Shown: positions 23,980 through 33,062 of the stretch, piece by piece
How the letters are laid out: each line of letters starts with the position of its first letter
How positions within the stretch are numbered: the first letter of the stretch is position 1
Assembly: GCA_036336795.1 (NCBI GenBank)
Contig: JAYZFL010000057.1
Span: 1 to 61,995, forward strand
Source of the DNA: UBA822 sp036336795
GTDB taxonomy: Bacteria > Gemmatimonadota > Gemmatimonadetes > Longimicrobiales > Gaopeijiaceae
Reading direction: 5' to 3'
DNA: 61,995 nucleotides
Made by a program: the position numbers and the translations under genes
Notes under the pieces: model-generated
Seen by the model: only the letters and a program-made list of their open reading frames with translations
Told to the model about the DNA's origin: nothing
Databases searched by the model: none

Positions 23980-26412
23980 ATGCATAGTAATCCCTTTGTG
24001 TCTGCTGTAGGTCTCAGCCTCGCTCTTCTGAGCACGGCGGCCGAAGCGCAGACTTTCCGAACCTCTAACGACGTCTCCGGATCCGCTGGATTCGCTGCCG
24101 CTGTGGTCTTCGAAGACGGCGAGATCTTTGTCGGTCGTCCAGGTGAGTTCCCGCTCTTTCCGATCCCCGCGAACCATAAGGGCTCGGTACACATTTTCGG
24201 GGACAATGACGACGGCTCTTGGGAGGAGACGGCCACTCTGTCATCGGCATCGGTAGAGGTTGGAGACGGGTTCGGAATGGCCCTTTCAGTCGAGGGCAAT
24301 ACACTTCTCGTTGGAGCCCCGAAAACAGGTGAAAATCAAGGAACTGTGTACGTTTTCCGGCGTGACCACATCGGGACGGAGTGGACGCAGAGTACGATTC
24401 TGAGAAGCGTGGCTGCGCAAGCGGGTGAAGAGTTTGGGACCGCGGTCTCGCTCGCGGGTGAATTTGCCCTTGTCGGAGCCCCGGGCCGGAGCCGCGGTAC
24501 CGGAGTGGTAGTGGTCTTCCAATCACAGGGTACAGAATGGACCGAGGTCGGGATTCTTGAGGGATCCGCGGTTGGGATAGGAGAGCGATTTGGGGCGGCG
24601 ATTGCAACCGACGGAGATCGCGCATTGGTGGGTGCACCGGGACCGTTCCCTGGCATGGTCCCGGGGGCACAATCTCAACCGTTACCCGGATCGGCATACG
24701 TGTTCGAGTTAGAGAGGAATAGCTTTGTCGAGCGCGCCCAGGTCGACTTGGACGAAAGTGGACCCGGCATGTTCGGGTATGCTTTGGTGCTCGATTCAGA
24801 CGAAGCCTTTATCGGTGCACCCTTGGGAAATGAAATGGCGGGTGCAGTCTACCGGTTCACGCGCGACCGCTCCGAGGTATGGTCTGAGGCAGAACGTCTC
24901 ACAGCGGCGAGCCCTGTTCCGGGATCGGGATTCGGGATGGCCGTGGCGAGCACTGGTTTCGATGTTCTGGTGGGTGCGCCACTCGCGGGCACGGCCCATG
25001 TCATCCGTCAGTCCGGTGACAATTGGAGAGAGTTACAGATCTTGACGACTGAGTCCCCTAACTCTTTCATGGGCGTGGCCTTGGCAGCTGAAGAGGATGT
25101 AGCTGTCGTCGGGCTGCCGGGTGCCGACTTCTTCGAGGGTGTCGGTGGCATCTACCAACGGAACGATAGCCTTGGGGAGTGGACAGAAGCGGGCTCCATT
25201 CTTGATGTCGCTTCCGGCATGAAGAGTATTCTTGGGTCGCCGATCGAATGTGAGGCAGGTGAGGTCGAAGGCTTTAGCTGCTCGGATATCGACCTAATCT
25301 CATTCCTCTCTGTCCAGGATTTGGGTGGGGGTCGAGGGATGATGGTAAATGACATCTGGGGCTGGACCGATCCCGACACCGGTGTCGAGTACGCGTTGGT
25401 AGGCCGCATGGACGCGATGACCTTTGTCGATCTCCGTGATCCGGCTAATCCCCGGTACTTGGGCGAGCTTCCACTTACTGAAGGTGCTACCCGGAATCTG
25501 TGGCGGGATGTAAAGGTTTATGCCGACCACGCCTTCATCGTCGCGGACGGGGCGGGTGCTCACGGTATACAGATTTTCGATCTCACACAGTTGCGTGATA
25601 TCCGAGACCCCCCTGTGATGTTCGAGGAGACGGCACATTACGACGGGATCTTCAGTGCTCACAACATTGTGATCAATGAAGACACGGGTTTCGCATACGT
25701 GGTTGGATCAAGTATGGGCGGCGAAACGTGCGGAGGAGGTCTTCACATGATCGACGTTCGTGACCCGACCAATGCCGCATTCGCGGGATGTTTCTCAGAT
25801 CCAGCTACCGGAAACGCTGGCACGGGGTACACTCACGATGCGCAGTGCCTCACTTATGCAGGTCCCGACGATCAGTATCGGGACCGTGAGATCTGTTTTG
25901 GCTCGAACGAGACAGCACTCAGTATCGCGGACGTGACGGACAAGACGAATCCGCTGGCCATCTCTTCTGCGTCCTACCCGAATCCGGCGTACGTACATCA
26001 AGGATGGATTTCCGATGACCATCGCTTTTTCTTCGTTAATGATGAGGGTGACGAGATTGCTGGGACGGCCCCTCGCACTCGCACACTGGTTTGGGACATT
26101 GAGGATCTGGACGATCCGGTTCTCACCAGAGAGCACTTCGGAGAGACATCCGCCTCAGACCATAACCTCTATGTCCGGGGCCAGTTCATGTACCAGTCGA
26201 ACTACGTGAGTGGACTTCGGATCCTCGATATTTCCGATCCTGCCAATCCGCGCGAAGTTGCTTACTTCGATTCGGTTCCGGTCGGAGACAACTCCCCAGG
26301 CTTTGCTGGTTCTTGGAGCAACTATCCGTTCTTCGATAGTGGCCTCATTGTCTTCACCAGCATGCGTGAGGGCTTGCTCGTCGTTCGCAAGCGGAGTCAG
26401 CCGATTACGTAA
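23980..26412 (+). CDS. Choice-of-anchor-B family protein with FG-GAP-like propeller
   Basis: 810 residues, secreted. The ATG at 23980 (GGGAG seven bases upstream) opens straight into a signal peptide ending TAAEA-QTF; a GTG at 23932 would add 16 residues. Residues ~30-430 repeat an FG-GAP-like blade about seven times (GDGFGMALSVEGNTLLVGAP, GEEFGTAVSLAGEFALVGAP and others). The second half is the choice-of-anchor-B region with LVIVD-like blades: FLSVQDLGGGRGMMVNDIWGW, YALVGRMDAMTFVDL, GIQIFDLTQLRD, LHMIDVRDPTNAAFAG, LRILDISDPANPREV. No C-terminal anchor is visible here. The role is unknown, probably cell-surface or matrix. A close paralogue lies at 54901-57252. Confidence 0.87.
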   Translation: MHSNPFVSAVGLSLALLSTAAEAQTFRTSNDVSGSAGFAAAVVFEDGEIFVGRPGEFPLFPIPANHKGSVHIFGDNDDGSWEETATLSSASVEVGDGFGMALSVEGNTLLVGAPKTGENQGTVYVFRRDHIGTEWTQSTILRSVAAQAGEEFGTAVSLAGEFALVGAPGRSRGTGVVVVFQSQGTEWTEVGILEGSAVGIGERFGAAIATDGDRALVGAPGPFPGMVPGAQSQPLPGSAYVFELERNSFVERAQVDLDESGPGMFGYALVLDSDEAFIGAPLGNEMAGAVYRFTRDRSEVWSEAERLTAASPVPGSGFGMAVASTGFDVLVGAPLAGTAHVIRQSGDNWRELQILTTESPNSFMGVALAAEEDVAVVGLPGADFFEGVGGIYQRNDSLGEWTEAGSILDVASGMKSILGSPIECEAGEVEGFSCSDIDLISFLSVQDLGGGRGMMVNDIWGWTDPDTGVEYALVGRMDAMTFVDLRDPANPRYLGELPLTEGATRNLWRDVKVYADHAFIVADGAGAHGIQIFDLTQLRDIRDPPVMFEETAHYDGIFSAHNIVINEDTGFAYVVGSSMGGETCGGGLHMIDVRDPTNAAFAGCFSDPATGNAGTGYTHDAQCLTYAGPDDQYRDREICFGSNETALSIADVTDKTNPLAISSASYPNPAYVHQGWISDDHRFFFVNDEGDEIAGTAPRTRTLVWDIEDLDDPVLTREHFGETSASDHNLYVRGQFMYQSNYVSGLRILDISDPANPREVAYFDSVPVGDNSPGFAGSWSNYPFFDSGLIVFTSMREGLLVVRKRSQPIT

Positions 26413-26514
26413 GAGCCCCACCTCGGCTAAGGAGAGCGGCTGACATTGGCCACAACTGCTTCCAGGATCGTCGAACACGCGTGACGTATCGAGTGGTCAT
26501 TGAGATGGGCCCGA

Positions 26515-28293
26515 TCAGCCAGTAGGGGTCACGGAGAAGGTCATGGCCATCCCTGAACCCATGTGTTCCGGGATCTGGCAGTTCAGCATCCAGGTTCCTG
26601 GGTTGGACATCTCCACCAGAAGATCGACCGTCGAGCCGACCGGCACGAGCACAGTGTCTCTCCACACGAGGTTTGGACTCGGGACACCATCTTGTTCGAG
26701 TACGACAAATCTTTGTCCGTGCAGATGCAGGGGGTGACTCATTGGATGCCACGAATCTACGGTGTTGAAGAGGCGGATTTTTACGAGGTCACCTTGGTTG
26801 AATCGCCATCCTCGGGCAGGACCGAGGTCGCGCCGGTCAGCTCCCGGATCGGGCTCATGGAGTAACCACTGTACGTCCATACCAGTGGAGAGCCAGTTCA
26901 TCATCGGCATCGGATCGTTAAACTCTACGGGCGGATAATAAAGGGTATCAATCTCCATCATCTGGATGACCGGGATGGGGAGTTCGCCGATCTGTAGAGA
27001 CAGGACAAGCTCTTCGTCTACGGGCCGCCCCGCCGCCGCTCGCACCGTCTCAAACTCTGCCATGACGCTCGGGTTCGTCCTCAGCGTCTCGAACTCAGAA
27101 CTGTAATCCTGGTCCGTGTTCTCATCTGAGACCGAGAAGACGCCGAGTGTGTCAACCTCGTACTGGAATTCGCCCATCCAGTGATCCACGGCGGTGATCC
27201 GGTTGGTGAGGGCGAACTCACCCTCTTCGTCGAAGCGTGCTTCCACGACGTACCGTTGACCCGGAGCGATGATCACGGTCGAGATCCATTCTTCTCGCTC
27301 AAATTTGCTAAGATCCCCCGCGACGAGCTTCATGGGTACTCCACCCTCAATTCGGAGGTTGAAGGGCCGCGAGTTTGATGCGTCCGTGATGAAAAGCCGA
27401 ACGACGTCTCCCTTCTTGATTTCCCTTTGAAACTTAGGTTCACCGTTGGTCAACAGCAGGTTTCCAAAGCGCCCCATTAGAGCATGCGAGGGCGCTTCGA
27501 AGCCGAACGGAATCCATCCCACATCATCAAGGAGGACGTCGTCCAAGATCAGCGTCTCCTCAGAGTTCACTGGACTGTAATAGTCGACATCCCGTGACTC
27601 CACAATGATATTCCCGTACATCCCCAAGTCCTGCGCGATATGTGCCCGCTGGTGCGGGTGATACCAAAAGATCCCCGCATCCGGAAAGTGTATTTGAGCG
27701 GTGTAGGTTGCCCCGACCTGTACTGGGGATTGCGTCTGTCCGGGGACCCCATCGAAGCGATTCTCCACGCGCACGCCATGCCAACGCAGTGTCGTGGGAA
27801 AGTCGATCGTGTTCGTGAACTCTACAGTAATTTCCGCATCCTGTGGAACACGGATCGTAGGCCCGGGAGACTGTCCATTGAAGCCGTAGATCTTAACGCT
27901 TCGGCCGTTTAGCTCTCGTCGCAGGACCTGGCCTTCGAGTCGGAGGGTGTCACCGTCCAGTAGCGACAGGACCCCACCGACCAGAGCCTCCGGCAGCATG
28001 TCGACGTCCATCTCGGGCCCGGGAAGAAACGGGGAGACCGCCGGAAGAATCCCCATAAACGGTGCCATCATCATGGCCATGTTCGGTCCGCCTGGAGGCA
28101 TACGCCACGCTAAGCTATCGGCTGAATCCATCTGAGACATGTCCATCTGTTGGCTGAGGGCCGAGGTTGCAGTCGAGAGAAAAACAAGAAGGGCAGTCAC
28201 CCCGATTCTGAGGTTTTCACGGACCGCGAGAAAGGACTGAGTATTTCGACTACTCGTTGCCCGCCGTATAGCGGCTAAAGACCTGTTTCTCAT
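26515..28293 (-). CDS. Multicopper oxidase family protein with altered trinuclear-site ligands
   Basis: 592 residues with a long N-terminal region holding a signal (VTALLVFLSTATSALS-QQ, residues ~32-48), a Met-rich stretch (MDMSQMDSADS, MAMMMAPFMG) and three cupredoxin domains. Copper motifs: LRWHGVR (~170), WYHPHQRAH (~213), HPMSHPLHLHGQRF (~516) and MLNCQIPEHMGSGM (~572). The type-1 site (His, Cys, His, Met) looks complete. In the usual HxHG and HCHxxxH motifs, one and two histidines are replaced (R-W-H, N-C-Q), so the trinuclear centre may be impaired. Last gene of a three-gene operon; the ATG follows the preceding TAA directly. Periplasmic copper or phenol oxidation is possible but uncertain. 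Confidence 0.87.
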   Translation of the reverse strand: MRNRSLAAIRRATSSRNTQSFLAVRENLRIGVTALLVFLSTATSALSQQMDMSQMDSADSLAWRMPPGGPNMAMMMAPFMGILPAVSPFLPGPEMDVDMLPEALVGGVLSLLDGDTLRLEGQVLRRELNGRSVKIYGFNGQSPGPTIRVPQDAEITVEFTNTIDFPTTLRWHGVRVENRFDGVPGQTQSPVQVGATYTAQIHFPDAGIFWYHPHQRAHIAQDLGMYGNIIVESRDVDYYSPVNSEETLILDDVLLDDVGWIPFGFEAPSHALMGRFGNLLLTNGEPKFQREIKKGDVVRLFITDASNSRPFNLRIEGGVPMKLVAGDLSKFEREEWISTVIIAPGQRYVVEARFDEEGEFALTNRITAVDHWMGEFQYEVDTLGVFSVSDENTDQDYSSEFETLRTNPSVMAEFETVRAAAGRPVDEELVLSLQIGELPIPVIQMMEIDTLYYPPVEFNDPMPMMNWLSTGMDVQWLLHEPDPGADRRDLGPARGWRFNQGDLVKIRLFNTVDSWHPMSHPLHLHGQRFVVLEQDGVPSPNLVWRDTVLVPVGSTVDLLVEMSNPGTWMLNCQIPEHMGSGMAMTFSVTPTG

Positions 28294-28818
28294 TTACCCG
28301 TTGAAGCCGTACCCCACGCAGTTTTCCGTCTCGAAGGGGCCATGCCCAGCGGAAGTATGCATAGCGCCGCTGCGGGACATGCCCCTGAGGGCGATGGGCC
28401 CCGTCCAGCGCTCCGCTGAGCTGGCCTCGTTTTCTTCAAGGGATATGACCACGAGGAACTTGTTCCACATGACTTGCCCTCGTAGCGCCTCCCCGCCCAA
28501 CACGCCGATCCGGGCGGTTTGATCAAGCGACGGTGTTGTCACCCATACGACGTAGTTTCCTTGCCTCGGCGGCCTCAGATTTTGAACGTTGACGGTGATG
28601 TCCTGAAGATAGTCACCATTCTCAGTGAGGCTCACACCGAACGGAGATGGAGCGAACATGATCTCAGCCAAACCTGTGGCCATGCCGGACCCAGGCAGCC
28701 TCTTGGTGGTGATTAGCTCAATCGCATAAAATTCTGGTGCCGCCGCACGGCACTCGACAGGTGTGGTCGGTGCCAGAGCACCGAGAGCAGCCAACACGAT
28801 GGGGGCAAATGAAAGCAT
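28294..28818 (-). CDS. Exported small protein between LVIVD and multicopper oxidase genes
   Basis: 174 residues; the ATG at 28818 lies 2 bases after the stop of the upstream gene and gives a signal peptide (MLSFAPIVLAALGALAP). The long in-frame extension to 29136 is antisense-like low-complexity sequence within the upstream gene and was rejected. The mature part is beta-rich with YVVWVTTPSLDQTARIGVL, which recalls the C-terminal domain of RskA-like anti-sigma factors, and a Met/His-containing C-terminus (SGAMHTSAGHGP) that could bind copper. I recognise no exact family. Its position immediately before the oxidase gene suggests a partner or copper-delivery role, by inference only. Confidence 0.75.
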   Translation of the reverse strand: MLSFAPIVLAALGALAPTTPVECRAAAPEFYAIELITTKRLPGSGMATGLAEIMFAPSPFGVSLTENGDYLQDITVNVQNLRPPRQGNYVVWVTTPSLDQTARIGVLGGEALRGQVMWNKFLVVISLEENEASSAERWTGPIALRGMSRSGAMHTSAGHGPFETENCVGYGFNG

Positions 28819-28820
28819 GG

Positions 28821-30170
28821 CTAGTCGCTGATGGGGCGCCTGGTGGGTTGATCCCACTTTTGAGCGCTTGAAATGTCCGGTACTCCCCAGTCCTCCCCGT
28901 TCCACCCCTGGAACCCGTCCATCCGAAACGTCCAGAACCCTGTACTCATGTCGCTGATCATGATGAGTCCATCTTCGTTTCGCACGTCGACTCCGAATGC
29001 ACCGTTGAAGACAGGTGTGCTGGTAGTACTTCTTGGACCGATGTAGGTGTCGTAGTACCCCACCGTCATCGGGTTCGTCGGATCTTGAAGGTTCACGACC
29101 TGAAGACCGTCCAGATACCCTGACACAAACAGCCACGGCCAGCGGACTTCATGATTGTGAACCAGATTTTTGTAGTTGGCAGTCCAACCCGATATCGGTC
29201 TCCGGATGTTCATGACTTCTCCGTCGAGCGCGGGCTTGAGGTCGAAGAACCTCAACGGAGCGAACTCATACTCCGATTCGGCTACCACGTAGCGTCCGTC
29301 CGGGCTCGGGGTGAAGGTGTGACCCCCAGTGATGCCACTGATCCCGGTGAGGGTTACCCTCAACTGAGGCTCCTCTAGGTTGGTTATGTCGTAGACGTAA
29401 TATCCGCCGCCGCCGCCTCCGTAAAAGCGATCCTCATCGGTATCCGGATGATAACCGGCGTAGAAGTCATGATATCCCCGGTTTCCACCGGTGGCTGCGG
29501 ACTGAGGGTTAGGGATGCGGCCCGCGAGCGCGGTTTCGGCGTCAGCTCCCTTGACGACCATGCCCAGATCATACACGTGGGCGTACGGACCACCGACAGT
29601 CGTGAGAAGCAAGACCCGGCCATCGGAGTGTTTATAGACGAAAATGTTATGAAAGCCACCAGGGAGGAGCGGCTCGCGGATCCTGGCCACTTCCCGAACC
29701 GTGGAAACGTCCGGCAAGCCGTTCACATCTAGTATGACGGCACCGAGATCGGAATCCGGTCCACCCTGTCCGAATTGAACCGATTGAACGACGTAGTAAC
29801 GACCGTCCACCTTAAAGTGCTTAACGTCCATCGCGCCGGTCCCGAGGTGCAGTTCTTGATCCTCGATCCGCCACCGGTAAATGCGCTTAGGGTGCTCTGG
29901 GTCCTCGATCGAAATGATGTCCAATCCTCGTGGGCCTGCCTCGCCGTAGCGCATCCGAGAGACATATGCATACGGGCGAGACATCTCCTGCTCGACGTCC
30001 ATGTCAGAAACGCTTAACGCCGGCCCCAGCGGTATGTGCCCTAACACGTGCATGTTGTCACTACCACGGTTTAAGGCAGTCGCTTGAGCAGAAGCCGAGA
30101 TGGGCCCGCTCCCCATGAGGACAGTAGAGAGCACAAGCACAGTGAGGACGTGTGTCCGGAGCTTCAACAT
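28821..30170 (-). CDS. LVIVD-repeat beta-propeller protein
   Basis: 449 residues, secreted. Start ATG 30170 is preferred because GGAGA lies 8 bases upstream and it gives a signal (MLKLRTHVLTVLVLSTVLMG...ASA-QA). Blades of LVIVD type are visible: AYVSRMRYGEAGPRGLDIIS, YYVVQSVQFG, VILDVNGLPDVSTVREVARI, YVVAESEYEFAPLRFFDL, LFVSGYLDGLQVVNLQDPTN and GLIMISDMSTGFWTFRMD. It is the first gene of the operon ending in the multicopper oxidase. No catalytic residues are seen; it may scaffold or bind a metal or substrate at the cell surface. Confidence 0.82.
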   Translation of the reverse strand: MLKLRTHVLTVLVLSTVLMGSGPISASAQATALNRGSDNMHVLGHIPLGPALSVSDMDVEQEMSRPYAYVSRMRYGEAGPRGLDIISIEDPEHPKRIYRWRIEDQELHLGTGAMDVKHFKVDGRYYVVQSVQFGQGGPDSDLGAVILDVNGLPDVSTVREVARIREPLLPGGFHNIFVYKHSDGRVLLLTTVGGPYAHVYDLGMVVKGADAETALAGRIPNPQSAATGGNRGYHDFYAGYHPDTDEDRFYGGGGGGYYVYDITNLEEPQLRVTLTGISGITGGHTFTPSPDGRYVVAESEYEFAPLRFFDLKPALDGEVMNIRRPISGWTANYKNLVHNHEVRWPWLFVSGYLDGLQVVNLQDPTNPMTVGYYDTYIGPRSTTSTPVFNGAFGVDVRNEDGLIMISDMSTGFWTFRMDGFQGWNGEDWGVPDISSAQKWDQPTRRPISD

Positions 30171-30278
30171 GGACGGTTCTCCATAAGAGACAGTGCGGCA
30201 CAACCACCGGCATGAATCATTGAGCTTTCCATATAATCTAAGGTGTCGAGGAAATGCCGCCAGATAGCTGCTAGGCCT

Positions 30279-32891
30279 CTATCGACCCGGGCCCAACAAC
30301 ACGGCATTCATGAACAAGAGCTGCGTCGCTTCCGCATACGCTCTGTAGTTTGGGTCCTCAGCGAAGGCCACGAGTTGACCACGACCGACAGACTGGTGGA
30401 TCAGGAATGCTTTATTCGCCAGCTGTGGCTCTGCCTCTTCCCAGACGATGCCACCCAGAACAAGGTCTTCCTCGTCAGCGTACCTTCCCACGTTCTGACC
30501 CTCATCCAGCCTGATGGGACTGAAGATCCGGCTGCCCTCAACGACTACACCGATCTCACCGTCTGTACCCGCTGAAAGCCAGTGCTCAATGTCGAGAATG
30601 ACCTTGAGGATCGCGCCGGGAGTTTGCTCAGGAGCTTCGTCCTCCGGTGCAATGGCCTCTAGAAAATCGATGGGCTGATCTAGGGTTCCGGCCTCTTGTG
30701 GCTCCTCTCCCTCTGGTCGGCCTCCGCGTCGCTCGGAAATGGTGTTGAGCAAGCCCACACTTTCTCTCGCAGCCCACTGTGTGGAGTTCGCCATAGTGAT
30801 CAGTGTCCCTCCGTCCCGCATCCAGTCCTGGAGACGTCTAACCAGTCCCGACCCCACGGCAGAGCTGTAATTCCCACTGGGGAATATGATGACGTCGTAT
30901 TCGGAGAGGATCACCCCACCGAGGCCTGAGGCTCGAACCACTGTGGTCTGTTGACCGTAGCGGCGCTCTAGGACGTATCTTGCCCACCCCACTGAATAGC
31001 TGGACCCCGGCTCGTCGTAGAGGAGAAGAACACGAGGTTCTCTCAGCACCCTCACACTGTTGCTCCCGAGCGATACGCCTTCCCGCACGTAGGAATCGTC
31101 GATCGGCACGACCTCCGCTCCGTGCGTAGTGGCGATTGCCCCGAGACGCTCGGCCAGATCCGCAGGGTTGTCCGATGATCGCACGATCGCGGTGCCTACT
31201 CCGTATTCTCTCCCACCCAGCGTGAATGCCCCACCAGCTGCACGCACGCGGATCCCCTCTCTGAGCGCCTCAGCAACGGTTGCAACAGCGTTCGTTCCCC
31301 AAGGCAGAAGATAGCCCACGACTACGGGCCCAAGTGAAACAGTTGGATATGGCGCGTCTACGTCGAGTCGCTCTCCTCGTGCACCGGTCTCTTGTTGGCT
31401 AGGAATAACTTCCACGTCCCAGAGGGTCGACATGCTCCATGCGGTTACGTCGTAGATCTCGTCAGGCAGGCGTAAAGCTCTGCGCTCTTTCTGGCGGTCG
31501 ACAAAGTCCGGATCCATGGGGGTATGTGCGTCCAGCAGGTTCCTGAGTAGTCGGTATGCTGGTTGGCCCCCCGGGATGACAAAAGCGTTCTCAGGCGCCA
31601 AGGTCCGATTCCCTAGTGTTACAGGTCCGGAAGCCTTATACACATCGATGCCGTTGAGCACTAGCGTACGTGCGAGCCGATCCGCCATCCCCTTGTCATG
31701 TGCGGATGCCAATACGAATTCTGCCGGCCCCTGATTTCCGAGCGTAACCGCACTCCTCCGAAAAGCGAGGTAGTCGCGGAGGATCCGTTCTCGGTTGATC
31801 GCCGCTGTCTCCGCCGTCTGAATCGCTGCGGTGAAATGATGTAGGACACCGTCGCCATAGGTAAGGAGATCACCGTCGTCACGACGGAGCACCAACGCCC
31901 GGGCGGAGGCCTGTTCATACGTCATACCGAGTGCGCCATGGGTCATGGGCCACATGTCTACGTAGCCCGGATAAAACGCATCATAAGTCGCTCGGTTGAA
32001 GTAACTGAACCCGCGGCGATCGAACTCGGCCGCGTTGGCTTCGCCAAAGACGTCCATGAGACTCAGTTGCTGCTCGGTGAACCATGGGTTACTGGGTGGG
32101 GCAGTGGGTGGGAAGAAATACGTTGAATTGCCTCCCATTTCGTGGAGGTCTACCACGATGTGTGGCGTGTACTCCCTAAACACGTTGATCTTTCCGCGTG
32201 TCTCGGGCTGGCTCTGGATGAACACGTCACGGTTTATGTCGAACATGTAGTGATTACCACGACCTCCGGGCCAAGGCTCGTCGTGCTCTGCCGACCAGGT
32301 AGCCTGGTCGGGCCAGCGAGCCTGCGCACTCTTATTCTGCATGACAAACCGAGCTCGCCCGTCCGGATTTTCCGATGGATCAATTAGCACAAGCGATTCG
32401 TTAAGGATTCGATCCACTCGCATGTCTCCTTGCGCGGCCAAGAGATGATACGCCTCCGCCAGCGCGGCTCCACTAGAACTGATCTCGTTTCCGTGAATCC
32501 CATGGACTAGAGCTGTAACCACAGGAAGGTCGGCTAAGAGACGGTCCGCATCGGCCTGGGCAAGACCACGAGGATCCGCGAGTTGCCTAAGACCGGCCAG
32601 CGTTTCGTCAAGGCGTGCAATGCGATCGACAGACCCGATGACAAGCATGAACAGCGGACGATCCTCCCAGCTGTTGGCGTAGTGAATGAGGTGTGTCCGT
32701 TCCGGCGCAGCGGCTTGGAGAGCATTGAGGTATCTGACGATCTCGTCCGGAGGCGTAACCTCTTCACGAAAGTCGTGGCCAACCACTTCTTCTAATGTCG
32801 GAATCGAAAGATCGTAACGGGTGCCTGGAGCGAGCTCCTGGACAGGTGCGGGAACCTGGAGGAGGACAGCGATGAGGAAGGTGGTCGGCAT
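30279..32891 (-). CDS. Secreted M14 family zinc carboxypeptidase
   Basis: 870 residues. A short signal (MPTTFLIAVLLQVPAPVQ) precedes the M14 domain. Zinc ligands: H and E of HGIHGNEIS (~132-137) and the later His in VVDLHEMGG (~250); YANSWEDRPLF and DPSENPDGR are also typical for this metallo-carboxypeptidase family. Residues ~420-870 form a second region with a class-I-amidotransferase-like fold (LLYDEPGSSYSVGWARYVLE, YDVIIFPSGNYSS), a combination known in large bacterial M14 proteins. It probably trims C-terminal residues from extracellular peptides. Isolated minus-strand gene behind the gamma-glutamyltransferase; 170 bases between them hold a large palindrome. Confidence 0.88.
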   Translation of the reverse strand: MPTTFLIAVLLQVPAPVQELAPGTRYDLSIPTLEEVVGHDFREEVTPPDEIVRYLNALQAAAPERTHLIHYANSWEDRPLFMLVIGSVDRIARLDETLAGLRQLADPRGLAQADADRLLADLPVVTALVHGIHGNEISSSGAALAEAYHLLAAQGDMRVDRILNESLVLIDPSENPDGRARFVMQNKSAQARWPDQATWSAEHDEPWPGGRGNHYMFDINRDVFIQSQPETRGKINVFREYTPHIVVDLHEMGGNSTYFFPPTAPPSNPWFTEQQLSLMDVFGEANAAEFDRRGFSYFNRATYDAFYPGYVDMWPMTHGALGMTYEQASARALVLRRDDGDLLTYGDGVLHHFTAAIQTAETAAINRERILRDYLAFRRSAVTLGNQGPAEFVLASAHDKGMADRLARTLVLNGIDVYKASGPVTLGNRTLAPENAFVIPGGQPAYRLLRNLLDAHTPMDPDFVDRQKERRALRLPDEIYDVTAWSMSTLWDVEVIPSQQETGARGERLDVDAPYPTVSLGPVVVGYLLPWGTNAVATVAEALREGIRVRAAGGAFTLGGREYGVGTAIVRSSDNPADLAERLGAIATTHGAEVVPIDDSYVREGVSLGSNSVRVLREPRVLLLYDEPGSSYSVGWARYVLERRYGQQTTVVRASGLGGVILSEYDVIIFPSGNYSSAVGSGLVRRLQDWMRDGGTLITMANSTQWAARESVGLLNTISERRGGRPEGEEPQEAGTLDQPIDFLEAIAPEDEAPEQTPGAILKVILDIEHWLSAGTDGEIGVVVEGSRIFSPIRLDEGQNVGRYADEEDLVLGGIVWEEAEPQLANKAFLIHQSVGRGQLVAFAEDPNYRAYAEATQLLFMNAVLLGPGR

Positions 32892-32952
32892 ATATGCTCC
32901 TGGCTCTCAGAGAAGAAATGGCTGGAGAAGATAGGAGCGGCGGGTTGTGGGT

Positions 32953-32999
32953 GCCAGGAACTGACAGACGTCGATGATCAACGTCTGTCAGTTCCTGGC
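32953..32999. repeat. Perfect 19-bp inverted repeat with 9-base loop
   Basis: Left arm GCCAGGAACTGACAGACGT (32953-32971), loop 32972-32980, right arm its exact reverse complement (32981-32999). It lies after the gamma-glutamyltransferase gene and before the M14 peptidase gene, both on the minus strand. There is no T-tract on either side, so it does not look like a normal intrinsic terminator; a REP-like or mobile palindromic element is possible. Confidence 0.85.
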
Positions 33000-33062
33000 G
33001 AGATGACTCCATGGGGGATGGTTAGAGCCCAGCTAGACGCGGTCGAGAGAATCCGAGGTCTC

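Noticed and set aside
28819..29136. Long N-terminal extension of the 174-residue exported protein
   Set aside because: It lies inside the upstream LVIVD gene, is Arg/His-rich like out-of-frame sequence, and a signal peptide begins at the ATG 28818.
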